Below, piece after piece: positions 1-9,458 of a DNA stretch of 64,000 nt. The stretch spans positions 1-64,000 of the forward strand of contig JAEWKT010000004.1 of the NCBI GenBank assembly GCA_023393635.1. Direction: 5' to 3'. The stretch's first letter is position 1; every line of letters begins with the position of its first letter. Origin of the DNA: Pseudomonadota bacterium (GTDB lineage: Bacteria; Pseudomonadota; Gammaproteobacteria; Pseudomonadales; Moraxellaceae). The position numbers and the translations under genes are program-made. The notes beneath the pieces were generated by a model. That model made no database searches. It was not told where the DNA came from and saw only the letters and a list, made by a program, of their open reading frames with translations.

Positions 1-35
1 GCAGGCGAGTCTGGTTTACTTTCCGAGGACTCCAG

Positions 36-3000
36 ATGGCATACTCCTATACCGAAAAGAAACGGATCCGCAAGAATTTTGGTAAGTTGCCCAATGTCAT
101 GGATATTCCGTACTTGTTGGCGATTCAAGTCGATTCGTACAGAGCATTCTTGCAAGATGGTAAAGTGTCTAAGCAACGTGAAGATGTTGGTTTGCAAGCC
201 GCTTTCCGCTCAGTTTTTCCTATTGTCAGCTATTCTGGTAATGCCGCATTAGAGTTTGTCGAATACAATCTGGGCAGGCCTGAGTTTGATGTGCGTGAAT
301 GTATTTTACGTGGTTCAACTTATGCTGCGCCGATGCGCGTTAAAATTCGCCTGATTATCTATGATCGTGAAACTAAATCGATTAAAGATGTGCGCGAGCA
401 AGAAGTATACATGGGTGAAATGCCACTCATGACCGAAAACGGTACCTTTGTCATCAATGGTACTGAGCGTGTGATTGTGTCGCAGTTACACCGTTCACCT
501 GGTGTGTTCTTTGACCATGATAAAGGTAAAACCCATTCCTCGGGTAAAGTGCTGTATTCAGCGCGGATTATTCCTTACCGTGGTTCTTGGCTGGACTTCG
601 AGTTTGACGCTAAAGATTTGGTCTATGTGCGTATTGACCGTCGTCGTAAATTGCTGGCTACCGTGGTACTTCGTGCCTTGGGTTATACCACGTCTGAAGT
701 TCTTGATCTGTTCTATGAGAAAGTACCTGTCTACGTTGAAGACACCTATCAGATTGACTTGGTGCCTGAACGTTTGCGCGGTGAAATGGCGCAGTTTGAT
801 ATTGCTGATAAAGCAGGTAAAACCATTGTTGAGCAAGGCAAGCGGATTAACGCCCGTCATGTGCGTCAAATGGAAGCTGCTGGCTTAACCAAACTGGCTG
901 TGCCTGATGAATATTTATATGAGCGCATTATTGCCGAAGACATTACCCTAAAAAGCGGTGATGTGGTAGAAGCCAACACCGTGATTAGCCATGAAGTGTT
1001 GGTAAAACTGGCGGAAGGCGGTATTAAACAGTTCAATATTCTGTTTACCAACGATATTGACCGTGGTCCGTTTGTTGCTGATTCTCTACGTGCAGATACC
1101 ACCCGTAACCGTGAAGAAGCCTTGGTTGAAATTTATAAGGTGATGCGTCCAGGCGAACCACCTACTAAAGATGCTGCTGAGAACCTGTTTAATAACCTGT
1201 TCTTTAGCACTGAACGTTATGACCTGTCGCCAGTGGGCCGCATGAAGTTTAACCGCCGTTTGGGTCGTCCGTATGATGTCGGTACTGACCAAAAATCACG
1301 TGCGATTGAGGGTATCCTTAGCAACGAAGATATTGTTGATGTGTTGCGTACACTGGTTGAAATCCGTAACGGCCGTGGCGAAGTGGACGATATTGACCAC
1401 TTGGGTAACCGTCGTGTGCGTTCAGTCGGTGAAATGACTGAAAACCAGTTCCGTGTAGGTTTGGTACGTGTTGAGCGTGCGGTGAAAGAACGCTTGAATC
1501 AAGCTGAAACTGAAGGATTGTCACCACAGGATTTAATTAATGCCAAGCCAGTTGCTGCGGCTATTAAAGAATTCTTTGGTTCAAGCCAATTGTCACAGTT
1601 TATGGATCAAAACAACCCACTGTCTGAGATTACGCACAAACGTCGTGTGTCTGCGCTTGGACCAGGTGGTTTGACCCGTGAGCGTGCAGGCTTTGAAGTG
1701 CGTGACGTTCATCAAACCCATTATGGTCGTGTGTGTCCGATTGAAACGCCTGAAGGTCCAAACATTGGTTTGATCAACTCCTTATCGGTATATGCCAAAG
1801 CCAATGATTTTGGTTTTCTGGAAACCCCATACCGTAAGGTGGTTGATGGCCGTGTGACTGATGATATTGAGTACTTATCTGCTATTGAAGAAAATGGCAC
1901 GGTGATTGCTCAGGCAGATTCTCCAGTCGATAGCGATGGTCAACTGCAAGATGAGATGGTTTCTGTGCGTTCACAAGGTGAATTCGTTCGCAGTAGTCCT
2001 GAAAAAGTAACTCATATGGATGTATCGCCACGTCAGGTGGTATCGGTTGCAGCAAGCTTGATTCCATTTTTGGAACACGATGATGCCAACCGTGCCTTGA
2101 TGGGTTCGAACATGCAACGTCAGGCAGTGCCAACGCTACGTGCGGATAAGCCGCTAGTGGGTACAGGCATGGAGCGCCATGTAGCACGTGATTCTGGCGT
2201 GTGTGTGGTGGCCAAGCGTGGTGGTAAAATTGAATATGTTGATGCCAGCCGTATTGTCGTTCGTGTGCATGAAGAAGAAATGCATGCAGGCGAGGCAGGG
2301 GTTGATATTTATAACCTGATTAAATACACCCGCTCTAACCAAAATACCTGTATCAATCAGAATATTATTGTTAACCGTGGCGATGAAATTGCCCGTGGTG
2401 ACATTCTGGCGGATGGCCCGTCTACTGACTTAGGTGAGTTGGCGCTGGGTCAAAACATGCGCGTGGCATTTATGCCATGGAACGGTTACAACTTCGAGGA
2501 TTCGATCTTGTTGTCCGAGCGTGTGGTACAAGAAGACCGTTTCACATCGATCCACATTCAGGAGTTGTCCTGTGTGGCGCGTGATACCAAGCTAGGGAGT
2601 GAGGAAATCACTGCCGATATTCCAAACGTGGGTGAAGCTGCACTGTCTAAACTGGACGAGTCTGGCATTGTCTACATTGGTGCTGAAGTCAACGCGGGTG
2701 ATATTCTGGTAGGTAAAGTCACCCCTAAAGGTGAAACCCAATTAACCCCAGAAGAAAAACTGCTACGTGCCATTTTTGGTGAAAAAGCAGCTGATGTGAA
2801 AGACTCTTCCTTACGTGTGCCATCAGGTACCAAAGGAACAGTAATTGACGTTCAGGTGTTTACCCGTGATGGTTTAGAAAAAGACGACCGTGCACTGGCC
2901 ATTGAAAAAGCACAACTTGATGCTTACCGCAAAGACTTAAAAGAAGAGTTCCGTACGTTTGAAGAAGCGGCGCGTGAACGTGTGATGCGTTTGCTAAATG

Positions 3001-4121
3001 GTCAAAAAGTCAATGGTGGTGGTACGACTCGTCGTGGCGACACGCTTGATGAAAACCTAATGTCTGGCCTGGAACTCAACCAGTTGTTAGAAGTTCAACC
3101 TGTTGATGAAGGCATTGCTGAACGTTTGCAACAAATCCAGGACTTCTTGCGTGAGAAGGAAAAGGATATTGATGACAAGTTCACCGAGAAAAAACGCAAG
3201 CTTTCGACTGGCGATGAATTAACCACGGGTGTGCTGAAAGTCGTTAAGGTATATCTGGCGGTAAAACGTCGCATTCAGCCAGGTGACAAAATGGCTGGTC
3301 GTCATGGTAACAAGGGTGTTGTATCGGTCATTATGCCAGTTGAAGACATGCCTTATGACGAAAATGGCGTGCCAGTTGATATTGTACTGAACCCATTGGG
3401 CGTCCCTTCGCGTATGAACGTTGGTCAGATTCTTGAAACCCATATGGGCTTAGCGGCCAAAGGTTTGGGTCAGAAAATTGACAAGATGTTGCAGCAGCAG
3501 CGTCAAGCGTCTGAAATACGCGAGTTTATGGACAAGATCTACAATCAGGTCGGTGGCGAGCAAGAAAGTTTAAGTGCGCTATCCGACAAAGAAGTAGTGA
3601 GCCTGGCCAATAACCTCAAAGGTGGCGTGCCTATTGCAACACCAGTCTTTGATGGTGCTGAAGAAAGTCAGATTAAGCAATTGCTCAAGCTGGCGGACTT
3701 GTCTGAAACGGGTCAACAAACTTTGTATGACGGCCGTACTGGTGATCAGTTTGACCGTCCTGTGACCGTAGGTTATATGTACATGCTCAAACTCAACCAC
3801 TTGGTGGATGACAAGATGCATGCGCGTTCTACTGGCTCTTATAGTCTGGTTACGCAACAGCCGCTGGGTGGTAAAGCTCAGTTTGGTGGTCAGCGCTTTG
3901 GTGAGATGGAAGTTTGGGCACTTGAGGCGTATGGTGCCACTTACACGCTACAGGAAATGCTAACCGTGAAATCGGATGACGTTGAAGGACGTACTCGCAT
4001 CTATAAGAATATTGTAGATGGTAATCACTATATGGATCCGGGCATGCCTGAATCGTTCAATGTACTAACCAAAGAGATTCGCTCGCTGGGTATTAACATT
4101 GAACTGAAAAATGGTGACTAA
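36..4121 (+). CDS. rpoB: RNA polymerase beta subunit
   Basis: Catalytic beta subunit of DNA-dependent RNA polymerase, 1361 residues against 1342 in E. coli. The rifampicin region lies at residues 515-546 (GSSQLSQF to GPGGL, +8 from E. coli numbering). The usual resistance positions are wild type, with a conservative Val where E. coli has Ile after HKRR. The C-terminal region carries the PGDKMAGRHGNKG motif and the final GGKAQFGGQRFGEMEVWALEAYG block that contacts beta'. The ATG has a GAGGA ribosome binding site 6 nt upstream. The gene is complete; its usual upstream neighbour rplL would lie outside the window. It is cotranscribed with rpoC. Confidence 0.99.
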   Translation: MAYSYTEKKRIRKNFGKLPNVMDIPYLLAIQVDSYRAFLQDGKVSKQREDVGLQAAFRSVFPIVSYSGNAALEFVEYNLGRPEFDVRECILRGSTYAAPMRVKIRLIIYDRETKSIKDVREQEVYMGEMPLMTENGTFVINGTERVIVSQLHRSPGVFFDHDKGKTHSSGKVLYSARIIPYRGSWLDFEFDAKDLVYVRIDRRRKLLATVVLRALGYTTSEVLDLFYEKVPVYVEDTYQIDLVPERLRGEMAQFDIADKAGKTIVEQGKRINARHVRQMEAAGLTKLAVPDEYLYERIIAEDITLKSGDVVEANTVISHEVLVKLAEGGIKQFNILFTNDIDRGPFVADSLRADTTRNREEALVEIYKVMRPGEPPTKDAAENLFNNLFFSTERYDLSPVGRMKFNRRLGRPYDVGTDQKSRAIEGILSNEDIVDVLRTLVEIRNGRGEVDDIDHLGNRRVRSVGEMTENQFRVGLVRVERAVKERLNQAETEGLSPQDLINAKPVAAAIKEFFGSSQLSQFMDQNNPLSEITHKRRVSALGPGGLTRERAGFEVRDVHQTHYGRVCPIETPEGPNIGLINSLSVYAKANDFGFLETPYRKVVDGRVTDDIEYLSAIEENGTVIAQADSPVDSDGQLQDEMVSVRSQGEFVRSSPEKVTHMDVSPRQVVSVAASLIPFLEHDDANRALMGSNMQRQAVPTLRADKPLVGTGMERHVARDSGVCVVAKRGGKIEYVDASRIVVRVHEEEMHAGEAGVDIYNLIKYTRSNQNTCINQNIIVNRGDEIARGDILADGPSTDLGELALGQNMRVAFMPWNGYNFEDSILLSERVVQEDRFTSIHIQELSCVARDTKLGSEEITADIPNVGEAALSKLDESGIVYIGAEVNAGDILVGKVTPKGETQLTPEEKLLRAIFGEKAADVKDSSLRVPSGTKGTVIDVQVFTRDGLEKDDRALAIEKAQLDAYRKDLKEEFRTFEEAARERVMRLLNGQKVNGGGTTRRGDTLDENLMSGLELNQLLEVQPVDEGIAERLQQIQDFLREKEKDIDDKFTEKKRKLSTGDELTTGVLKVVKVYLAVKRRIQPGDKMAGRHGNKGVVSVIMPVEDMPYDENGVPVDIVLNPLGVPSRMNVGQILETHMGLAAKGLGQKIDKMLQQQRQASEIREFMDKIYNQVGGEQESLSALSDKEVVSLANNLKGGVPIATPVFDGAEESQIKQLLKLADLSETGQQTLYDGRTGDQFDRPVTVGYMYMLKLNHLVDDKMHARSTGSYSLVTQQPLGGKAQFGGQRFGEMEVWALEAYGATYTLQEMLTVKSDDVEGRTRIYKNIVDGNHYMDPGMPESFNVLTKEIRSLGINIELKNGD

Positions 4122-4129
4122 TTGACGTT

Positions 4130-4247
4130 AAGCGTTGATGCATTGTGCATCACGCTTGCGCGGCGGCAGAGCAAAGCTTTGCTGGTCGCCACTCAGGTAA
4201 TAATATTTGTGACCCAACCGAGCGATAACGATAAAGACATCGCTCGG
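4130..4247 (+). promoter_or_regulatory. three tandem hairpins in the rpoB-rpoC spacer
   Basis: The 142-nt spacer holds three consecutive inverted repeats. The first pairs 4130-4142 with 4146-4157 (12 bp, one bulged T, 3-nt loop). The second centres on the perfect palindrome AGCAAAGCTTTGCT (4170-4183), with an outer GGCG/CGCC pairing. The third pairs CCGAGCGAT (4218-4226) with ATCGCTCGG (4239-4247) and ends 5 nt before the rpoC ribosome binding site. None has a downstream U-tract, so they do not look like intrinsic terminators. RNA processing or control of the beta to beta' ratio is an inference. Confidence 0.6.
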
Positions 4248-4263
4248 CTCACGGAGAAATAAA

Positions 4264-7200
4264 TTGAAAGATTTGCTCGATATTATGCGTAAGAAGACAG
4301 ACTCAGATAACGTTGGTAACGTTGAGTTTGATCGCATCCGTATTGGTCTTGCGTCACCAGAAATGATCAAATCATGGTCTCATGGCGAAGTAAAAAAGCC
4401 TGAAACCATTAACTACCGTACGTTCAAACCAGAACGTGACGGCTTATTTTGTGCCAAAATTTTTGGACCCGTAAAAGATTACGAATGCTTGTGCGGTAAA
4501 TACAAGCGCATGAAATTTAAAGGCGTGATTTGTGAGAAGTGTGGGGTTGAAGTCACCACTGCCAAAGTTCGTCGTGACCGCATGGGTCATATCGACTTGG
4601 CATCTCCTGTTGCGCATATCTGGTTTTTAAAATCTTTACCAAGCCGTATTGGTTTACTGCTTGATATGACATTGCGTGATATCGAACGCGTACTCTATTT
4701 TGAAAGCTATGTGGTCACTGATCCTGGCATGTCGCCATTGGAAAAGTACCAGTTGCTTGGCGATGAAGAATACTATACCGCGCTTGAAGAGCATGGTGAT
4801 GAATTTGTGGCCAAGATGGGTGCAGAAGCCGTTCAAGACTTGCTTAAAGATATTGATCTGGAAGCAGAAATTACTCGCTTGCGTGAGGAAATCCCCCAGA
4901 CTACCTCTGAAACCAAGCTTAAAAAATCATCCAAACGCTTGAAGTTAATGGAAGCTTTCCGTGACTCGCACAACAAGCCAGAATGGATGGTGATGAACAT
5001 TCTTCCAGTATTACCACCAGATTTACGTCCGTTGGTACCGCTAGAAGGTGGTCGTTTTGCAACCTCTGATCTCAACGATTTATATCGTCGTGTGATCAAC
5101 CGTAATAACCGTTTAAAACGTCTATTAGACTTGTCTGCACCTGATATTATTGTGCGTAACGAAAAACGGATGTTGCAAGAAGCGGTTGATGCCTTGCTGG
5201 ATAACGGTCGTCGTGGTCGTGCGATTACTGGTAGCAACAAGCGTCCGCTTAAATCACTGGCAGACATGATCAAGGGTAAGCAAGGTCGTTTCCGTCAGAA
5301 CTTGCTCGGTAAGCGCGTTGACTATTCTGGCCGTTCAGTGATTGTGGTTGGTCCGACCTTACGTTTGCATCAGTGTGGCCTGCCCAAGAAAATGGCGCTG
5401 GAACTATTCAAGCCATTTATTTTTGCCAAGCTGCAAGCGTCTGGTCAGGCCACGACTATTAAAGCTGCCAAGAAAATGGTTGAGCGCGAAACAGCCGAGG
5501 TGTGGGACGTTCTGGCTTCGGTGATTCGTGAACATCCAGTATTGCTAAACCGTGCACCAACCTTGCACCGTTTGGGCCTGCAAGCATTTGAGCCGATCTT
5601 GATTGAAGGTAAAGCCATTCAATTGCATCCTTTGGTATGTACCGCATTTAACGCCGACTTTGACGGTGACCAAATGGCAGTACACGTACCATTGACGCTT
5701 GAAGCACAGCTTGAAGCCCGTGCCTTGATGATGTCGACTAACAATATTTTGTCGCCAGCCAACGGTGAGCCAATTATTGTGCCGTCGCAAGACGTGGTAT
5801 TGGGTTTGTACTACATCAGCCGTGATGCGATTAATGCCAAAGGTGAAGGCATGATTTTTGCTGACACTGATGAAGTGAATCGTGCTTTGGGTACCAAGCA
5901 AGTGGCGTTACATGCGCGTATTAAAGTGCGTGTCAAAGAAACTGCCATTGATGATAATGGTCAAAAAGTGGTTAAAGACCGTCTGGTGGATACTACTCCA
6001 GGACGTTGCTTGTTGTGGAGTGTGGTGCCAGAAGGCATGAGCTTCGATCAAGTGAACGAAACCATGACCAAGAAAAACATCTCCAAGCTGATTAATATTT
6101 GCTATCGCCAGTTAGGTTTAAAGGCGACAGTATTGTTTGCTGACCAATTGATGTACTTGGGTTTCCGTCAAGCCACCTTGTCTGGTGTGTCTGTAGGCAT
6201 GGAAGACATGCTCATTCCACCTAATAAAGATGAGATTATTGGCAAAGCAGAAGCTGAAGTTCGTGAAATTGAACATCAGTTTGAACAAGGTTTTGTGACC
6301 GCGGGTGAACGCTACAATAAAGTAGTGGATATCTGGGCGCGTACCAATGACCAGGTGGCTAAGGCCATGATGGACAACTTGTCATTTGAAACCGTGGTGA
6401 ATAAACAGGGTGATGAGGAAAAACAAAAATCCTTTAACTCAATTTACATCATGTCCGATTCTGGTGCGCGTGGTAGTGCTGCACAGATTCGTCAGTTGGC
6501 AGGTATGCGTGGCTTGATGGCAAAACCTGATGGCTCGATTATTGAAACACCTATTAAAGCCAACTTCCGTGAAGGTCTAACTGTACTTCAGTACTTTATT
6601 TCTACTCACGGGGCGCGTAAAGGTTTGGCCGATACCGCACTAAAAACTGCAAACTCGGGTTACTTAACGCGTCGTCTGGTTGACGTGGCACAAGATTTGG
6701 TGATCACTGAGCCTGATTGTGGCACCACAGATGGCCTGTTCATGACCCCGTTAATTCAGGGTGGTGATGTGATTGAGCCATTACGTGAGCGCGTACTGGG
6801 TCGTGTGGTTGCGGTTGAAGTGTTAGAGCCAGGTTCGAATAACGTGTTTGCAGAAGCTAATACGTTGTTAGATGAAGCCTGGGTAGACCGTTTGGAAAAT
6901 GCAGGTGTTGACGAAGTTAAAGTTCGTTCAGTAATTACCTGTAAAACACGCTTTGGTGTGTGTGCCATGTGCTATGGCCGTGACCTTGCGCGTGGCCATC
7001 TGGTGAATGCAGGTGAATCTGTTGGTGTCATGGCAGCGCAATCTATTGGTGAGCCAGGTACCCAGTTAACCATGCGTACCTTCCACGTTGGTGGTGCGGC
7101 AAGCAGAACATCTGCGGCTAACAGCGTACAGGTGCGTAACAAAGGGACGATCCGCTTCCACAACATTAAAACCGTTAACCATCACAAAGGACATTTGGTC

Positions 7201-8457
7201 GCCGTATCACGTTCTGCGGAAATTGGTGTTGCGGATGACCTGGGCCGTGAGCGCGAGCGTTATAAAGTGCCTTATGGTGCGTCGATCATTGTAAAAGATG
7301 GTCAGGTGGTTGATGCAGGGGCAACGGTTGCAACATGGGATCCCCATACTCATCCATTAATCACCGAGGTTGCTGGTAAAGTTCGCTTCTCACAAATTCT
7401 AGATGGCAATACAGCCACCTCTAGAACTGATGATGCAACAGGCATGTCTACTGTTGAAATTATGGCGGTGAAAGATCGTCCTGCATCAGGCAAAGAGTTG
7501 CGCCCAGCGGTGGTATTAGATGGTGCGGATGGTAGCGAGCAGTTCTACTTCTTACCACAAAACACCATTTTAACCGTGCGTGATGGCGACAATATTGGTG
7601 TTGGTGATGTGATTGGCCGTGTCCCACAAGAATCATCGCGTACGCGTGATATTACAGGTGGTCTACCACGTGTTGCTGACTTGTTTGAAGCCCGTAAACC
7701 AAAAGAGCATGCGATTTTGGCAGAAATTTCTGGTGTGGTGAGCTTTGGGAAAGAAACCAAAGGTAAAAACCGCCTGGTAATTTCGCCAGATGATGGCTCT
7801 GAAGTGTACGAAGAGCTAATACCAAAATGGCGTCAAATTAACGTGTTTGAAGGTGAGCACGTTGAGCGCGGCGAAGTGATTTCTGATGGGCCACAAAACC
7901 CGCATGACATCTTGCGTCTAAAAGGTGAAACTCAGTTAGCAAATTATATTGTTAACGAAGTGCAAGACGTTTACCGCCTACAGGGTGTAAAAATCAACGA
8001 TAAGCATATTGAGGTGATCATTCGCCAAATGTTGCGTAAAGTTGATATTGTAGACGGTGGCGATTCTAGCTTCATCAAAGGCGAGCAGGGCGAATATGCG
8101 CGAGTGATGGAAGAAAACGCAGCATTGCAGGCACAAAATAAGTTCCCAGCCAAGTTTGAACGCTTGCTGATGGGTATTACCAAAGCCTCGTTGTCTACTG
8201 ATTCCTTCATTTCTGCGGCTTCGTTCCAGGAAACCACACGCGTTCTAACCGAAGCTGCGGTGACTGGTAAAGAAGACGATTTGCGCGGTCTGAAAGAAAA
8301 CGTCGTGGTGGGTCGTTTGATTCCAGCGGGTACTGGCTTGGCGTATCACTTAGAGCGTCGTCGTCAGGAAGCTGCTGCTGCAGAAGCTGAATTGACGACT
8401 GATTTCTCTGATGTGGATCAGGCGTTTAGTCAGGCATTAAACGAAGAACAAATCTAA
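4264..8457 (+). CDS. rpoC: RNA polymerase beta' subunit
   Basis: Beta' subunit of RNA polymerase, 1397 residues. Visible landmarks are the N-terminal zinc-binding CLCGKYK...CEKCGVEV block, the active-site magnesium loop NADFDGD (residues 463-469; Asp465, 467 and 469 hold the metal), the trigger-loop region GEPGTQLTMRTFHVGGAAS, and a second zinc site (CKTRFGVCAMCYG). The start is TTG, chosen because MKDLLDIMRKKTDSD matches the Acinetobacter N-terminus and GGAG sits 7 nt upstream. It follows rpoB after a structured spacer and ends before a strong terminator. Confidence 0.98.
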   Translation: MKDLLDIMRKKTDSDNVGNVEFDRIRIGLASPEMIKSWSHGEVKKPETINYRTFKPERDGLFCAKIFGPVKDYECLCGKYKRMKFKGVICEKCGVEVTTAKVRRDRMGHIDLASPVAHIWFLKSLPSRIGLLLDMTLRDIERVLYFESYVVTDPGMSPLEKYQLLGDEEYYTALEEHGDEFVAKMGAEAVQDLLKDIDLEAEITRLREEIPQTTSETKLKKSSKRLKLMEAFRDSHNKPEWMVMNILPVLPPDLRPLVPLEGGRFATSDLNDLYRRVINRNNRLKRLLDLSAPDIIVRNEKRMLQEAVDALLDNGRRGRAITGSNKRPLKSLADMIKGKQGRFRQNLLGKRVDYSGRSVIVVGPTLRLHQCGLPKKMALELFKPFIFAKLQASGQATTIKAAKKMVERETAEVWDVLASVIREHPVLLNRAPTLHRLGLQAFEPILIEGKAIQLHPLVCTAFNADFDGDQMAVHVPLTLEAQLEARALMMSTNNILSPANGEPIIVPSQDVVLGLYYISRDAINAKGEGMIFADTDEVNRALGTKQVALHARIKVRVKETAIDDNGQKVVKDRLVDTTPGRCLLWSVVPEGMSFDQVNETMTKKNISKLINICYRQLGLKATVLFADQLMYLGFRQATLSGVSVGMEDMLIPPNKDEIIGKAEAEVREIEHQFEQGFVTAGERYNKVVDIWARTNDQVAKAMMDNLSFETVVNKQGDEEKQKSFNSIYIMSDSGARGSAAQIRQLAGMRGLMAKPDGSIIETPIKANFREGLTVLQYFISTHGARKGLADTALKTANSGYLTRRLVDVAQDLVITEPDCGTTDGLFMTPLIQGGDVIEPLRERVLGRVVAVEVLEPGSNNVFAEANTLLDEAWVDRLENAGVDEVKVRSVITCKTRFGVCAMCYGRDLARGHLVNAGESVGVMAAQSIGEPGTQLTMRTFHVGGAASRTSAANSVQVRNKGTIRFHNIKTVNHHKGHLVAVSRSAEIGVADDLGRERERYKVPYGASIIVKDGQVVDAGATVATWDPHTHPLITEVAGKVRFSQILDGNTATSRTDDATGMSTVEIMAVKDRPASGKELRPAVVLDGADGSEQFYFLPQNTILTVRDGDNIGVGDVIGRVPQESSRTRDITGGLPRVADLFEARKPKEHAILAEISGVVSFGKETKGKNRLVISPDDGSEVYEELIPKWRQINVFEGEHVERGEVISDGPQNPHDILRLKGETQLANYIVNEVQDVYRLQGVKINDKHIEVIIRQMLRKVDIVDGGDSSFIKGEQGEYARVMEENAALQAQNKFPAKFERLLMGITKASLSTDSFISAASFQETTRVLTEAAVTGKEDDLRGLKENVVVGRLIPAGTGLAYHLERRRQEAAAAEAELTTDFSDVDQAFSQALNEEQI

Positions 8458-8472
8458 GGTTTGTTGGTCGTG

Positions 8473-8500
8473 AAAAAAGGGAGCTTCGGCTCCCTTTTTT
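8473..8500 (+). terminator. rho-independent terminator of rpoBC (bidirectional)
   Basis: A 12-bp stem, AAAAAAGGGAGC pairing with GCTCCCTTTTTT, is closed by a UUCG tetraloop. The symmetric A and T runs allow it to work in both directions, so it probably also ends the convergent lipoprotein transcript. Confidence 0.95.
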
Positions 8501-8563
8501 ATTGCCCTATGATGAAGTCATGGCTGTAAATTAGTGTATTTATAAAAGATGCAACGTGGTGTA

Positions 8564-8917
8564 TTAATGGTTAGGGCAGGCTTTGCCTTGCGAGTACCAG
8601 TTGGTCACTATATTTTCATTAATGCTAAAAAATACTTTGCAATCCGCAGGGTAGGTTTCACTAGTGCTTGGTGTAATCACTACAGGTGCACCATGATCAG
8701 TGACAGTAGGAATGGTAAGTGGGATATTGAGCTGCACAGGCTGAAATACCAAAATGGTTCTGCCAGCTTGTTGAAGCTGTTGCGTTGGCTGACCAAATTC
8801 TTCAATTAATACACTTGTTGGCTGGCCAATAAAACGACTCATACTGCTTTGAAAACTTTGGGTAGTGACGCAGGCTGTGATGAGTAAGGCGATAATATAA
8901 GCAATAGCGTATTTCAT
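8564..8917 (-). CDS. small putative lipoprotein
   Basis: I do not recognise a named family. The protein is 117 residues from the ATG whose product begins MKYAIAYIIALLITAC. That is a lipoprotein signal with Cys16 as the lipidation site, and Val at +2 suggests the outer membrane. The mature part has a phrase (RFIGQPTSVLIEEFGQPTQQ) resembling the small-domain repeats of SmpA/BamE-type lipoproteins, which is only suggestive. Two further cysteines occur near the C-terminus. An in-frame start 32 codons upstream is possible, but it would bury the signal peptide. A GGGG-containing weak ribosome binding site lies just upstream. It converges on rpoC. Confidence 0.75.
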   Translation of the reverse strand: MKYAIAYIIALLITACVTTQSFQSSMSRFIGQPTSVLIEEFGQPTQQLQQAGRTILVFQPVQLNIPLTIPTVTDHGAPVVITPSTSETYPADCKVFFSINENIVTNWYSQGKACPNH

Positions 8918-9458
8918 TTTATCTATCCCCAGTAATTGGCTGAGTATGGAAATTTTGCTAGCAAAGAGGAGGTTAAAATTTGTTCTGTTTTTCAAGTTTA
9001 ATAGATATGTCATAAAAAACAGTTAAGTTTTGAAGAGGTGTATTACTTTTTGTAGTTTATGAATTTTTCAAAAATAGCCTTTCAACATTAACATTAAAGA
9101 AAAAGAATTTTTCTCAATAAGCGCTTGCTGCGAGTTATGATTTAACGCCGTTATAAAAGCTTATTCTTTATGCAATAACAAAAAAGGCCTAACTTTAAAA
9201 GTTAAGCTTTTTTATGTTGCGTTGTACTGCAAGTTTTTCAATACGGCGAGAGAGGGAATCACATTTAAAGCTTAAGTTATTAATAGAAATTAAATAAAAA
9301 ATTATAAATTTTATTTAGTCCCCCAGCCTGTAAAAAAACTTAGATTAGCATTTAAAGAGCCATTCTTATGATATATCAAAGTGATGCTGTCGCTGTCAGA
9401 TTTCATTGCTACGATTTTTTCAGGTATGATCATTTGATTGCATCTGTAGAGATAAACC
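8918..9458. other. AT-rich intergenic region with tandem hairpins
   Basis: No credible protein gene lies in this 541-bp stretch between the divergent lipoprotein and Fic genes. It contains AGAAAAA/TTTTTCT (9098-9104 with 9108-9114), AATAAGC/GCTTATT (9116-9122 with 9159-9165) and a terminator-like hairpin (about 9180-9214). The rest is AT-rich without recognised signals. Confidence 0.5.
9180..9214. terminator. orphan terminator-like hairpin
   Basis: A stem of about 14 bp with one wobble and one mismatch is flanked by A6 on the left and T6 on the right, so it could act in either direction. No annotated gene ends here, which suggests an unannotated short transcript or a relic. Confidence 0.5.

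Noticed and set aside
558..869. Long antisense open frames inside rpoB and rpoC (also around 1882-2187, 3579-3857, 4833-5273)
   Set aside because: They lie opposite highly conserved coding sequence, have no ribosome binding site or domain, and are explained by codon bias of the real genes.
1577..1674. Possible rifampicin-resistance change in rpoB
   Set aside because: The only difference from E. coli in the core region is a conservative Ile to Val not at a known resistance position.
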